NCBI GenBank assembly: GCA_947629705.1
Contig: CANREN010000015.1
Coordinates: 1-41,659, forward strand
DNA: 41,659 nucleotides
Direction: 5' to 3'
Source: an uncultured Alistipes sp.
GTDB taxonomy: Bacteria; Bacteroidota; Bacteroidia; Bacteroidales; Rikenellaceae
Shown here: positions 8,190-16,734 of the stretch, piece after piece
How the letters are laid out: every line of letters begins with the position of its first letter
Numbering within the stretch: the stretch's first letter is position 1
Notes under the pieces: model-generated
Told to the model about the DNA's origin: nothing
The model's input: only the letters and a program-made list of their open reading frames with translations
The model's database searches: none
Made by a program: the position numbers and the translations under genes

Positions 8190-9515
8190 CTATCTGCTGT
8201 CTTGACAGTTGCCCAGCCGCTCGATATGCGCTCCCAGCGCGTTCAGCCGGCCGTCGATGTCCTTGTATCCGCGGTCGATCTGGTCGATATTCTGAATCGT
8301 CGAGACGCCTTCGGCCGACATGGCGGCAATCAGCAGCGCCACGCCCGCACGTATGTCCGGCGAGGTCATGCGCGTGGCCCGCAGCCGGTGTTCGTGATTG
8401 TGGCCGATGACCGTCGCGCGGTGGGGGTCGCACAGGATGATCTGCGCCCCCATGTCGATCAGCTTATCGACGAAGAACAGGCGGCTTTCGAACATTTTCT
8501 GATGGATGAGCACCGCGCCCTTCGCCTGCGTGGCGACCACCAGGAAGATCGAAAGCAGATCGGGCGTCAGCCCGGGCCAAGGCGCATCGGCGATGGTCAT
8601 GATGGAGCCGTCGATGAAGGTTTCGATACGATAGTGATCCTGTTCCGGAACGTAGATATCGTCGCCGCGTTGTTCGAACCGGATGCCCATGCGCGCGAAC
8701 TGGGCCGGAATGATGCCTAAATTCTCGTAAGAGACCTTTTCGATCGTCAGCTCCGAGCGGGTCATGGCGGCCATGCCGATGAAGCTGCCGACTTCGATCA
8801 TGTCGGGCAGCAGCGTGTGTTCCGTGCCTCCGAGCGATTCGACGCCTTCGATGGTCAGCAGGTTCGAGGCGATGCCCGAGATGCGGGCGCCCATACGGTT
8901 GAGCATCTTGCAGAGCTGTTGCAGATAGGGTTCGCAGGCGGCGTTGTAGATCGTCGTCGTGCCTTTGGCCAAGGCGGCGGCCATTACGATATTGGCCGTG
9001 CCGGTTACCGAGGCTTCGTCCAACAACATGTAGGAGCCTCGCAGATCATGGCCTTCGACCACGAAAAATTCGTCGGCCACGTCGAAATTGAATGTCGCCC
9101 CTAATTTCTGGAATCCCAGGAAGTGGGTGTCCAATCGCCGTCGGCCGATTTTGTCGCCGCCCGGCTTTGGAATGTAGCCTACGCCGAAACGGGCCAGCAT
9201 CGGGCCGATGAGCATGACCGAGCCGCGCAGCTTGGTGCAGCGTTGGCGATAGTCCTCGCTGCGCAGATAGTCGAAGTCGATTTCACGGGCCCGGAATGTA
9301 TAGGTGCCCTCGGCGGGATGCTCCACTTCGACGCCTATGCGGCGCAGCAATTCGATGAGCTGCAGGACATCGAGAATCTGGGGTACGTTGTGCACGATGA
9401 CCCGTTCGGGGGTCAGCAGGGTCGCGCAAAGGATTTGCAGCGCCTCGTTTTTGGCTCCTTGCGGAGCGATCGATCCGTGAAGTCGGTGGCCTCCTTCGAC
9501 TTTGAATACTGCCAT
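8190..9515 (-). CDS. murA: UDP-N-acetylglucosamine 1-carboxyvinyltransferase (Asp-type MurA)
   Basis: This 441-residue enzyme transfers enolpyruvate from PEP to UDP-GlcNAc, the first committed step of peptidoglycan synthesis in the cytoplasm. The family start (VEGGHRLHGSIAPQGAKNEAL) with the essential KN pair and both EPSP-synthase-like halves are present. The active-site loop reads KPGGDKIGRRRLDTH, so the usual catalytic Cys (Cys115 in E. coli) is Asp121. Cys-to-Asp MurA proteins stay active but are not alkylated by fosfomycin, so intrinsic fosfomycin resistance is expected. A clear -7 box lies upstream at 9563-9570. Confidence 0.96.
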   Translation of the reverse strand: MAVFKVEGGHRLHGSIAPQGAKNEALQILCATLLTPERVIVHNVPQILDVLQLIELLRRIGVEVEHPAEGTYTFRAREIDFDYLRSEDYRQRCTKLRGSVMLIGPMLARFGVGYIPKPGGDKIGRRRLDTHFLGFQKLGATFNFDVADEFFVVEGHDLRGSYMLLDEASVTGTANIVMAAALAKGTTTIYNAACEPYLQQLCKMLNRMGARISGIASNLLTIEGVESLGGTEHTLLPDMIEVGSFIGMAAMTRSELTIEKVSYENLGIIPAQFARMGIRFEQRGDDIYVPEQDHYRIETFIDGSIMTIADAPWPGLTPDLLSIFLVVATQAKGAVLIHQKMFESRLFFVDKLIDMGAQIILCDPHRATVIGHNHEHRLRATRMTSPDIRAGVALLIAAMSAEGVSTIQNIDQIDRGYKDIDGRLNALGAHIERLGNCQDSR

Positions 9516-9562
9516 AATGTTGTGCGGGTGCTTTTCGGGCCCGTTCGGTTCGGTCTCGTCGA

Positions 9563-9570
9563 CAAAGTTA
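9563..9570 (-). promoter_or_regulatory. -7 box of the murA promoter
   Basis: TAACTTTG on the minus strand is a full match to TAnnTTTG, 48 nt before the murA ATG. No clear TTTG is seen at the -33 position. Confidence 0.5.
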
Positions 9571-9620
9571 ACAACATTTCAGGTTTTTTCCGCTTTCAGG
9601 GAATTTTTTCGTGAAAAATT

Positions 9621-9650
9621 TTTGCGGTTGATTTTTTTGTTGTACTTTTG
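9621..9650 (+). promoter_or_regulatory. rpmH promoter
   Basis: TTTG (9621-9624) and TACTTTTG (9643-9650) form a Bacteroidota-type promoter. Transcription would start near 9657, giving an unusually long leader of about 125 nt. The leader includes a run of nine G (9729-9737) and a purine-rich tract before rpmH. Confidence 0.6.
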
Positions 9651-9783
9651 CAATCCGATGATTTGGCGGTTCGACCCGCATGATTTTACGGCGAGCGCGT
9701 TCGGCAAATCCGCGGTTCTCCGTCCGAGGGGGGGGGAGAAAAAGAGGGAAAAGAGGAAAAAACAATAAAAACAGAGTATAGCT

Positions 9784-9951
9784 ATGGCAATGAAGAGAAC
9801 CTACCAGCCGTCGCGTCGGAAACGGATCAACAAACACGGATTCCGTCAGCGCATGGCTACGGCCGAGGGTCGTAAGGTATTGGCTGCACGTCGTGCCAAG
9901 GGTCGCAAGAAGCTGACCGTATCGGACGAATCGACGTTCAAGTACGCATAG
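9784..9951 (+). CDS. rpmH: 50S ribosomal protein L34
   Basis: This 55-residue, Lys/Arg-rich protein has the invariant L34 core [17 protein letters not shown] followed by [19 protein letters not shown]. It is part of the large ribosomal subunit. The start at 9784 gives MAMKRTYQ; an internal ATG two codons later gives the commoner MKRTYQ start. Unlike many bacteria there is no rnpA or dnaA beside it; it is a single gene facing murA divergently, with its own promoter and a strong terminator. Confidence 0.97.
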   Translation: MAMKRTYQPSRRKRINKHGFRQRMATAEGRKVLAARRAKGRKKLTVSDESTFKYA

Positions 9952-9975
9952 ATTCCGCGCGACGCACGAAAGATG

Positions 9976-10010
9976 AAAGCCGGCCCCTTGTTGGGCCGGC
10001 TTTTCTTTTC
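9976..10010 (+). terminator. Rho-independent terminator of rpmH
   Basis: AAAGCCGGCCC (9976-9986) pairs with GGGCCGGCTTT (9993-10003) around a 6-nt loop, followed by a T-rich tract to 10010. Confidence 0.9.
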
Positions 10011-10065
10011 AGATGATACGGTGAACGATGCATTGATTTCCGACCGCTTGTTCAGACGGCCGCTT

Positions 10066-10623
10066 TTATAAGCGGTTCCCTAATGATAATTCGCCGCGTT
10101 CGACTTTGCCGTGAAGGGCGGAGAGTTCGGCGATTACGGGCGAGATGAATTCGAGCGTGTCCGTTACGGCCGATTTCCCGCCCTCGCCTTTGATGCGGTA
10201 GAGCATCGCCGCATAGAGGGCTCGGAAGCAGAGTTCGGTGTCGTTCATGCCCGGATTGCCGATGATCGCGCGCAGGCACGGCAGTTCCGGTTCCAGCTTC
10301 GCATAGGCGGCGCGATAGTGGGCGCCGGACGGATCGCGCAGCAGCTGCAAATGGAGATCATGCAGATCGGCTATTAGGTGCAGCGTGTGTTCTAAATGTC
10401 CTTTCTCCTCTTTGCCCTCTTGGCGCAGCAGATTGGCCAAGTCCAGGTACCACATCAAGAAGACCGATTTCCGTTCTTCCGACAGATCTTTGCGCGGGGC
10501 CACCAACTGCGAATAAATGGCCTCGGGACTGAATTGCAAGGCTCGGAGCAGGTCTTCCAACTGCCAGAGATAGAGAATGTATTCGGCGATATTCTCGCGC
10601 CGTTTCGCTTGTGCTATATCCAT
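10066..10623 (-). CDS. DUF4924 family protein
   Basis: This 185-residue, mainly alpha-helical protein has no signal peptide and belongs to a family of unknown function that is conserved in Bacteroidota. Its start (MDIAQAKRRENIAEYILYLW) is typical of that family. It begins 11 nt after the stop of the PiT phosphate transporter gene on the same strand, so the two are probably cotranscribed, hinting at a role linked to phosphate uptake or its PhoU-like domain. No catalytic motif was recognised. Confidence 0.75.
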   Translation of the reverse strand: MDIAQAKRRENIAEYILYLWQLEDLLRALQFSPEAIYSQLVAPRKDLSEERKSVFLMWYLDLANLLRQEGKEEKGHLEHTLHLIADLHDLHLQLLRDPSGAHYRAAYAKLEPELPCLRAIIGNPGMNDTELCFRALYAAMLYRIKGEGGKSAVTDTLEFISPVIAELSALHGKVERGELSLGNRL

Positions 10624-10634
10624 GCTTTGCAAGT

Positions 10635-12890
10635 TTATTCGCGTACCTCCGCCTGCGGTTTGATCCACGTCGTAGAGCCGGCCGTGCGGTGGTTCAGGAA
10701 GTATTGCTGCGATTTCAGCAGATTGCGCGATTGGAGCACCATGTTTTTCGTCTCGGTCAGGATGGTCAGATAGAGCATCGAGGCCTTGGTGTTCGACCGG
10801 GCTTCGTTGATGCGCGTCAGCTCCGATTTGATGGCTTCGGCGATCGATTCGAACAGTTGGTCGCGCAGCGCGAGCACCATTTCGATGTCCGAGAAGTCGC
10901 CCGTGCGGAGCAGGACGTTGATATGGCGGTAGATGGATTCCACCTCGTCGTTGATCGACATCAAATCCTTGGCCTGCTCTTTCGAAAGGCCTTCGTGGTT
11001 GTTGTCGATATGCTCGAATGCCGGTCGCGTGATGTGCATCAGCGCCTTGGTCATTTCGTTCAGATAGTCCACGATCTGCACGTAGTAGTGGGCCGAGTTG
11101 ACGTCGTTCGTTTGCAGATGTTTGAGCGTAGGCAGCAGCGTGTATTTGCGTTCGCGCGATTGATAGAACAGGTCGTTGGCCTCTTTGACCATGTTGCGCA
11201 GCTCCTTGCGGTTCTCCTTCATGACGGCCAGCAGCGTGCGGTCGTAGATTTTCGTCGCGCACTCCATCGTCATGCAGACTTCGTTGCGCAGGCTGAAGAT
11301 GATCTCCTCGAGCGAGTTTTGCTGCGGCTTACGCCGCGTCTCGGAAGCCTCTTTGCCCTTCTTGGAGAAATTGCTGTGGATCAGCATCCAGCCGCAGAGC
11401 AGCGTTACGATAACGAAGGCGGGCATTTTGCCGTAGATCAATGCGAGCCCTACGACGAATGCGATCAGGAATCCGCCTAAAGCCGTGATGAACCATCCGG
11501 CGACCACGGTCGTTACGCCCGATATGCGGTAGACGGCGCTTTCGCGGCCCCATGCGCGGTCGGCGAGCGACGAGCCCATCGCGACCATGAAGCAGACATA
11601 GGTGGTGGACAGGGGCAGTTTGAGCGACGTCGCCAACGAGATCAACAGGGCCGAAGTGGTCAGATTGACCGTTGCGCGGATCATGTCGTAGGGGGCGCCG
11701 CTGTGTTCGACATCTTCGAATTCGAATCGGCGGGCGACGGCCTCGCGAATGCGCCGGGGAACGGTTCGCTCGAATCCGGCGTGGATATTGAGGGCGATCC
11801 GGACGATGGTGCGCGAGAATACCGACGAGCCGTATTGTTCGCCTTCGCCCTCCTCCTGCGACGAGAGCGACAGCTCGGTTTGCGAGACGTGCATCGCCTT
11901 TTTCGAAGACCAAAGCGTGAAGATCATCACCAAACCGGCCCCCAGCAGGATGAGGAAATTAGCCGGTACGTTTTCGGCCAGCGCACCCATCGTCAGGGCC
12001 GTGTCGCCCGCATGACGGGCGATGCCATAGGCATCGAATGCGGCCACCGGCACGCCGATGAAGTTCACCAAGTCGTTGCCGGCGAAAGCGAGCGCCAGCG
12101 CGAAGGTGCCCGACAGAATGGTGATGCGCAGGATATTGATCTTGAACCGCTGCACGAGATAGAGCAGCAGCGAGCAAACCGCCCAGCAGAAGCAAAGCGC
12201 AGGCAGCAGATGATGCTCGATGAAGACGATCGCGGCATGATCGGCGAGTATGCCTTTCAGCCCTTTGAATACGGCGAAATAGACGATGGCCGTCAGCGAG
12301 GCGCCGCACCAGAGCGAGCCGTAGCGGCGGAAGAGGGCCATGTAGCGGAACGAGAAGATGAGCCGCGAGACGTACATTACCAAGGTGCCGCACGTGAACG
12401 AGATGACGACCGACAGCAGGATGGCCGAAACGATTCCCATGGCGCGCGAGGTGTTGATGAAGTCGCCGAGCGAGTTGGCGGTGAGTTCCGGATCGGCGGA
12501 TATTTTGAAGGCCGACACGGCGATGGCCGATCCCAACAGACAGAAGATCAGCGACACGGTCGTCGAGGTGGGGAGCCCCCACGAATTGTAGAGGTCGAGC
12601 AGGATGACATTGGCGAACATGACGCCGAGATAGAGGATCATCACCTCGTGGAACGTGAACCTGCCCGGATTGAACATGCCGCTGCGGGCGACTTCCATCA
12701 TGCCGCTCGACGTAACGACGCCGACGAGGATGCCGACCGAAGCGACCGACAGGATGGTGCGCATCGTGGCGGCCTTGGAGCCGATGGCCGAATTGAGAAA
12801 ATTGACTGCATCGTTCGTAACGCCGACGAACAGGCCGGTGATCGCGAGGATGGCCAGGATGCCGATGATTACGGTGTAAAATTCACTCAT
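10635..12890 (-). CDS. PiT-family inorganic phosphate transporter with PhoU-like C-terminal domain
   Basis: This 751-residue membrane protein is a cation-coupled phosphate carrier of the PiT family. Two inverted family signatures are seen: VTNDAVNFLNSAIGSKAA near residue 24 and AGNDLVNFIGVPVAA near 270. About ten to twelve hydrophobic segments fill residues 1-510. The C-terminal 220 residues are soluble and helical (RNEVCMTMECATKIYDRTLL onward) and resemble PhoU/DUF47 proteins, which regulate phosphate transport. Such fusions are longer than E. coli PitA (about 500 residues). The in-frame partner downstream is a DUF4924 gene. A -7 box (TAAATTTG) lies at 12914-12921. Confidence 0.88.
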   Translation of the reverse strand: MSEFYTVIIGILAILAITGLFVGVTNDAVNFLNSAIGSKAATMRTILSVASVGILVGVVTSSGMMEVARSGMFNPGRFTFHEVMILYLGVMFANVILLDLYNSWGLPTSTTVSLIFCLLGSAIAVSAFKISADPELTANSLGDFINTSRAMGIVSAILLSVVISFTCGTLVMYVSRLIFSFRYMALFRRYGSLWCGASLTAIVYFAVFKGLKGILADHAAIVFIEHHLLPALCFCWAVCSLLLYLVQRFKINILRITILSGTFALALAFAGNDLVNFIGVPVAAFDAYGIARHAGDTALTMGALAENVPANFLILLGAGLVMIFTLWSSKKAMHVSQTELSLSSQEEGEGEQYGSSVFSRTIVRIALNIHAGFERTVPRRIREAVARRFEFEDVEHSGAPYDMIRATVNLTTSALLISLATSLKLPLSTTYVCFMVAMGSSLADRAWGRESAVYRISGVTTVVAGWFITALGGFLIAFVVGLALIYGKMPAFVIVTLLCGWMLIHSNFSKKGKEASETRRKPQQNSLEEIIFSLRNEVCMTMECATKIYDRTLLAVMKENRKELRNMVKEANDLFYQSRERKYTLLPTLKHLQTNDVNSAHYYVQIVDYLNEMTKALMHITRPAFEHIDNNHEGLSKEQAKDLMSINDEVESIYRHINVLLRTGDFSDIEMVLALRDQLFESIAEAIKSELTRINEARSNTKASMLYLTILTETKNMVLQSRNLLKSQQYFLNHRTAGSTTWIKPQAEVRE

Positions 12891-12913
12891 ACGTGATGAT
12901 TGTAGCGAACGGA

Positions 12914-12921
12914 CAAATTTA
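12914..12921 (-). promoter_or_regulatory. -7 box of the PiT transporter promoter
   Basis: TAAATTTG on the minus strand matches TAnnTTTG, 24 nt upstream of the ATG. The -33 element is not clear. Confidence 0.45.
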
Positions 12922-12997
12922 CGGCTTTTTTCCCGATCTCGTCGTTCTCCCCTGCATTGTTAACGTTAATTTAACATTGTTATGCACCGGCCCGGGC

Positions 12998-13081
12998 CGC
13001 ACCGTTTTCGGGCGAAACCGCCGGAGCCGGAAGCGAAGAGAGCGTTCGGGAGCGCCGGAGCGCTCCGCCGCATAGGGAACC
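12998..13081 (+). repeat. Second copy of the two-block intergenic repeat
   Basis: CGCACCGTTTTCGGGC at 12998-13013 is identical to 6725-6740. The block at 13051-13081 (AGCGCCGGAGCGCTCC then GCCGCATAGGGAACC) matches 6782-6812 with three A/G differences. The copies are direct repeats about 6.3 kb apart, each in a gap between minus-strand genes. Confidence 0.65.
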
Positions 13082-13119
13082 GCTTTTGAAGGCGGCCGTT
13101 CAGGCGGGGCGCATAACGA

Positions 13120-13151
13120 AACGGGCGGGGCCTGTGAAGACCCCGCCCGTT
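13120..13151 (-). terminator. GC-rich terminator hairpin
   Basis: AACGGGCGGGG (13120-13130) pairs with CCCCGCCCGTT (13141-13151). On the minus strand the hairpin follows the TlpA-like gene and is followed by TTTCGTT. A second small hairpin (GCATCGG/CCGATGC) sits between it and the stop codon. Confidence 0.75.
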
Positions 13152-13189
13152 CGCGCATCGGTTATTGAAGCCGATGCCTGTTTCGATCG

Positions 13190-14239
13190 CTATTCTGCCA
13201 GCAGCTCCGCTACCTTTTCGTAAAGTTCCTCGCCGCGCAGGTTTTTCGCTACGATCGTCCCCTGGCCGTCGATCAGAAAGTTCGACGGAATGGCTTGTAC
13301 GGCATAGTCTTTTGCCGCCTGGTTGTCGAATCGGTTGAGCTCGCTCACGTGGATCCAGTTCATGCCGTTCTTCTCGATGGCTCCCAACCAGTTGTCGCGA
13401 TCCTTGTCGAACGAGATGCCGTAGATTTCGAATCCCTTGTCATGGAATGCTTCGTAGGTCTTTTTCAGATGGGGCACTTCGCCCATGCAGGGGCCGCACC
13501 ACGAGGCCCAGAAATCCACCAGCGTATATTTGACGGCCGGATTTTCGATGACCGACTTCAGCGTTACCGTTTCGCCTGCGGCATTCGGTTGGGCGATGTC
13601 GATATAGGGCTTGCCCTCTTCGGTCTTGATCTTCTTTTCGGCATATTCTTTCAGCTCGGCCAGCGGCTTGCTCGTTTGCAGTTCTGCGGGGAATTTGGCG
13701 ATCTCATCCAGCAGCTCCTGCCCCGAGAGGTCGTAGCTTTTGGTTTGCAGGAGATTCGCAGCGAAACAGTTGCCGATATTCGCCTCGTAGGTATCCTCGT
13801 ACAGTCGGTCGAATTCTTCTTCGATGGCATGGTGGCGTTCCTCGGTGGTTTCCGGATTGCGATATTCTTCGATCAGCGCTCCGGCGGCTTTGTTGTAGGC
13901 GGTGAAAGCGTCGTTCGACGGGGTACCCGATACGACAGGCGCCTCCTCTTCGGTTTTCACGATCCGGATGGTGCCGGGTTCGAGGAAGAACGGAAGCTCG
14001 ACGGTTTGCACATGTTCGCGCGAATCGGTGATGTGGCAGAGGCCCGATTGGGCGACAACGCCTTTGAAACGGAATACACCCGCTTCGACCGCCGTCGAAT
14101 CGAGCAGCTTGTCGTCCGGATCGTAGAGATAGGCCGTTCCTTCCAGTCCGGCTACGTTGCCTTCGATGACATACCGGTTTTTGTCGGTGCAGGCGCACAG
14201 CAGGAGTGCGGCGGCTGCGAGAATCGATAACTTTTTCAT
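13190..14239 (-). CDS. Lipoprotein thiol-disulfide oxidoreductase (DUF4369 + TlpA/AhpC-TSA)
   Basis: This 349-residue protein starts with a lipoprotein signal (MKKLSILAAAALLLCAC, Cys at residue 16-17 in the lipobox), so it is anchored to a membrane on the periplasmic side. Residues about 22-110 match the DUF4369 domain (GNVAGLEGTAYLYD). Residues about 215-349 form a thioredoxin fold with the redox motif WASWCGPC and the cis-Pro segment AIPSNFLID. Such proteins reduce or shuffle disulfides in envelope proteins or c-type cytochrome maturation in Bacteroidota. The lpxD gene lies 8 nt upstream, suggesting cotranscription. Confidence 0.9.
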   Translation of the reverse strand: MKKLSILAAAALLLCACTDKNRYVIEGNVAGLEGTAYLYDPDDKLLDSTAVEAGVFRFKGVVAQSGLCHITDSREHVQTVELPFFLEPGTIRIVKTEEEAPVVSGTPSNDAFTAYNKAAGALIEEYRNPETTEERHHAIEEEFDRLYEDTYEANIGNCFAANLLQTKSYDLSGQELLDEIAKFPAELQTSKPLAELKEYAEKKIKTEEGKPYIDIAQPNAAGETVTLKSVIENPAVKYTLVDFWASWCGPCMGEVPHLKKTYEAFHDKGFEIYGISFDKDRDNWLGAIEKNGMNWIHVSELNRFDNQAAKDYAVQAIPSNFLIDGQGTIVAKNLRGEELYEKVAELLAE

Positions 14240-14247
14240 TTTGTTGT

Positions 14248-15282
14248 CTATTTGGTTTTGATTTCTTCGACGGTTTTGCGCAGTTCGTGCAGCTCGCGGG
14301 CGATCTCCGGCAATTTTTTGAAGACGGCCGCCGCGCGGTGGTATTGCATCCCCGGGAGGGCCGGATAGCCGAAGCGGATTTCGTCATCGGGCACATCCTT
14401 GTCCAAACCGCTTTTCGAGCCGATTTTCACACGATTGCCGATGGTTACGTGGTCGGCGATGCCCACCTGCCCCGCTAAAAAACAGTTGCTGCCGACCTTC
14501 GACGTTCCGGCGATGCCGGTCTGGGCCGACGACACGGTGTTTTCGCCGATCTGCACGTTGTGGCCCACCTGTACGAGGTTGTCCAATTTCACGCCGCGGC
14601 GGATGACGGTCGAATCGGTCTTCGCACGGTCGATGCAGGTGTTGGCGCCGATTTCGACCTCGTCTTCGATGACGACGTTGCCTAACTGGGGGATTTTGTC
14701 GAAACCTCCCTCGGCATTGGGGATGAATCCGAATCCGTCGGCTCCGATGACGGCGCCGGCATGGAGGATGCAGCGTTTGCCGATCCGGCAGCCCTCGTAG
14801 ATCTTCACGCCCGGGTAGAGGATGGTTCCTTCGCCGACGGTCGAGCCTGCTCCGATATAGACTTGCGGATAAATCTGGCATCCGTCGCCGATAACGGCGC
14901 CCGCTTCGATGACAGCGAAATCGCCGACGTAGCTGTCCGCCCCGATTGTTGCGTCAGTCGCGATGGCGGCCCGTTCGCTGATTCCTTTGCGACGGGGTTT
15001 CGCAGCGTTGTACATTTCCAATAGTTTCACCACGCAGGCTCCGGCGTTTTCGACCTTGATGAGCGTCGCGGCCACAGGCTGCGACGGCGTGAACGAACGG
15101 TCGACTAATACGATGCTGGCACCGGTCTTATAGAGCCACGGTTCGTACTTCGGATTGGTCAGATAGGCTAACGAGCCGGCGGTCCCTTCCTCGATGGAGG
15201 AGACGGTATGTACCGAGGCTGTTTTGTCCCCGATGATTTCGCCGCCGAGAAAACCGGCGATCATTTCAGCTGTAAATTCCAT
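14248..15282 (-). CDS. lpxD: UDP-3-O-acylglucosamine N-acyltransferase
   Basis: This 344-residue enzyme adds an N-linked 3-hydroxyacyl chain from acyl-ACP to UDP-3-O-acylglucosamine, the third step of lipid A synthesis. It has the N-terminal uridine-binding domain (about 1-105), many left-handed beta-helix hexapeptides (GVKIYEGCRIGKRC and similar), and the conserved VQVGHNVQIGEN segment that carries the catalytic His. The C-terminal helix reads FKKLPEIARELHELRKTVEE. The ATG at 15282 (MEFTAEMIAGFLGGE) fits the family; 15309 only adds nine odd residues read from a repeat. Confidence 0.95.
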   Translation of the reverse strand: MEFTAEMIAGFLGGEIIGDKTASVHTVSSIEEGTAGSLAYLTNPKYEPWLYKTGASIVLVDRSFTPSQPVAATLIKVENAGACVVKLLEMYNAAKPRRKGISERAAIATDATIGADSYVGDFAVIEAGAVIGDGCQIYPQVYIGAGSTVGEGTILYPGVKIYEGCRIGKRCILHAGAVIGADGFGFIPNAEGGFDKIPQLGNVVIEDEVEIGANTCIDRAKTDSTVIRRGVKLDNLVQVGHNVQIGENTVSSAQTGIAGTSKVGSNCFLAGQVGIADHVTIGNRVKIGSKSGLDKDVPDDEIRFGYPALPGMQYHRAAAVFKKLPEIARELHELRKTVEEIKTK

Positions 15283-15289
15283 TTTTTTA

Positions 15290-15373
15290 TTAACTGGCAC
15301 GGATCGCAAGGCCCTTACGGAAGTGTTCCGAACCGTTGCTTTCCTTCATTTTCATTAACTGGCACGGGTCGCA
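15290..15373 (+). repeat. Tandem pair of the 19-bp intergenic motif
   Basis: TTAACTGGCACGGATCGCA at 15290-15308 and TTAACTGGCACGGGTCGCA at 15355-15373 are direct repeats 65 bp apart. Each is followed by AAGG and then TTACGGAAG or TCACGGAAA, so the similarity extends to about 36 bp. They fill much of the 137-nt gap between lpxD and coaD. Confidence 0.75.
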
Positions 15374-15419
15374 AGGTCATCACGGAAATTAAAACCCGTT
15401 CGATTGCGCTCCCTCTTTT

Positions 15420-15890
15420 TCATAAATACTCCTCGATATGGATGCTTCGGGGCATAAATTCATCGACCGGGCGACCGAATGCCAACACTTCGCGCACGGT
15501 CGACGAGGCGATGTCGGCCACCTCGGACGGTGTGAAAAGCATGACGGTCGTAATTTCGGGATGAATCCGGTGATTGGCCGCCTCCATCGTCCGTTCGTAT
15601 TCGAAATCGGTGGTGTTTCGCACGCCGCGAAGGATGGCGCACGCACCGGCCTGCCGAGCGAAATCGCCTGTCAGCCCCGTGTAGATGCGGGCTTCGATGC
15701 GCGGTTCATCGGCATACAGATCGGCAATGAGGCGCCGGCGGTTTTCGACCGTGAGCAGACCGCTTTTCCCGGGATTGTTGCCGATCCCGATGATCACCCG
15801 ATCGAACAGCCGCAAGGCTTGTCCGACCAGCGCTTCGTGCCCGCGGGTGAAAGGGTCGAACGACCCGGGAAAGAGGACGATTCGTTGCAT
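15420..15890 (-). CDS. coaD: Phosphopantetheine adenylyltransferase
   Basis: This 156-residue nucleotidyltransferase converts 4'-phosphopantetheine and ATP to dephospho-CoA. The T/HxGH signature is present as FPGSFDPFTRGHEALV at residues 6-21, with NTTDFEYERTM as the substrate loop and ASSTVRE matching the ISST motif. The ATG at 15890 was chosen; a TTG three codons earlier lies inside the -7 promoter box, so it is unlikely to be translated. The promoter position implies a leaderless or nearly leaderless mRNA. Confidence 0.95.
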   Translation of the reverse strand: MQRIVLFPGSFDPFTRGHEALVGQALRLFDRVIIGIGNNPGKSGLLTVENRRRLIADLYADEPRIEARIYTGLTGDFARQAGACAILRGVRNTTDFEYERTMEAANHRIHPEITTVMLFTPSEVADIASSTVREVLAFGRPVDEFMPRSIHIEEYL

Positions 15891-15896
15891 GTCGGA

Positions 15897-15904
15897 CAAA
15901 GATA
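15897..15904 (-). promoter_or_regulatory. -7 box directly before the coaD start codon
   Basis: TATCTTTG on the minus strand matches TAnnTTTG and ends 6 nt before the ATG. With the usual start-point spacing, transcription would begin at or next to the ATG. Confidence 0.55.
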
Positions 15905-16005
15905 CGAAATTTTTTATTAGTGCAATAGCCGGTCGCCATGCTTTCTGCTGTTATCCATGCTTCCGTGCGGAATGGACGAACCCGAAAGGGCGATTGGCGG
16001 CTGTT

Positions 16006-16599
16006 TCAGCGGGAAAGCTGCACATATTCCGCATAAACGATGCGGGTGTGCGGATTGGCGGGGATGATCTCCTGGCGAATGGCCTTCGTGCCCCAGCGGA
16101 AGAAGAGAAAGCGGCGCGGCACGCGGTGGATGACTTGACGGAGCGTATCGACGCTTTCGATGCGGCAGCAGACCGAATCGGACAGGAGGGTTCCCTCGAC
16201 CCGACACCACGCATCGTTCCAGCGGAAGAAGCGGATCGTATCCCGCAGCAGAAGCGTATCGCATCGACGGGCGACGATCGTATCGTGCAGCGGAGCGGCG
16301 ATTTCGGTGTTTTGTTCCGCAACGAGGGTTGCCGCAGCCTCGAGCCGGCGGATTCTGATGCCTAATTCCCGGATTCGGCGGGCGTCGTCGGCCCGCAGTC
16401 GTTCGTATTCGGAACAGCGGAGCCGAAGAGCCTGCGTCGTGGCGGCTTCCGCACCCGATCGGGTGCGATGATAGGCGATTTGCGACGTCAGTGCCGTTTG
16501 ATTTTGTTGCAGACGGGCGATTTCGGTGCGATAGTGCCGCAGCCCGTAGAGGGCAACTGCCGTTATTGCGACGGCATAAAGAAGGAGATACTTTTTCAT
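16006..16599 (-). CDS. DUF6549-like membrane-anchored coiled-coil protein
   Basis: This 197-residue protein has one N-terminal hydrophobic segment (YLLLYAVAITAVALYGL), a long charged coiled coil (about 25-110, rich in Arg, Glu and Ala), and a C-terminal beta-rich part (DTLLLRDTIRFFRW and REVIH-like repeats). It resembles small single-pass proteins grouped as DUF6549, often phage-associated, of unknown function. The start at 16599 was chosen because it begins the hydrophobic anchor. It lies between coaD and the terminator of the ompA gene; no operon partner is evident. Confidence 0.55.
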   Translation of the reverse strand: MKKYLLLYAVAITAVALYGLRHYRTEIARLQQNQTALTSQIAYHRTRSGAEAATTQALRLRCSEYERLRADDARRIRELGIRIRRLEAAATLVAEQNTEIAAPLHDTIVARRCDTLLLRDTIRFFRWNDAWCRVEGTLLSDSVCCRIESVDTLRQVIHRVPRRFLFFRWGTKAIRQEIIPANPHTRIVYAEYVQLSR

Positions 16600-16677
16600 C
16601 GGGTGTATTTGTTCGGAAATTTCTGCGAAAATAGGGTCGCGCAGCCGCATCGGTTTCCACAAATGAAAAAGGCCAAA

Positions 16678-16710
16678 AAAGTCCCCTGCACTTACGGTGC
16701 AGGGGACTTT
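16678..16710 (-). terminator. Terminator of the OmpA-family gene
   Basis: AAAGTCCCCTGCAC (16678-16691) pairs with GTGCAGGGGACTTT (16697-16710). On the minus strand the hairpin is followed by a run of T, and it lies 24 nt after the OmpA stop codon. Confidence 0.9.
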
Positions 16711-16734
16711 CACGATCCGATCTCCGGAATCGGA

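Noticed and set aside
9729..9737. G9 run in the rpmH leader as a phase-variable switch
   Set aside because: It lies in the untranslated leader of an essential ribosomal gene, and no second start or alternative frame is nearby.
15290..15373. CRISPR-like repeat array between lpxD and coaD
   Set aside because: Only two copies are present, with a single 46-nt spacer and no cas genes.
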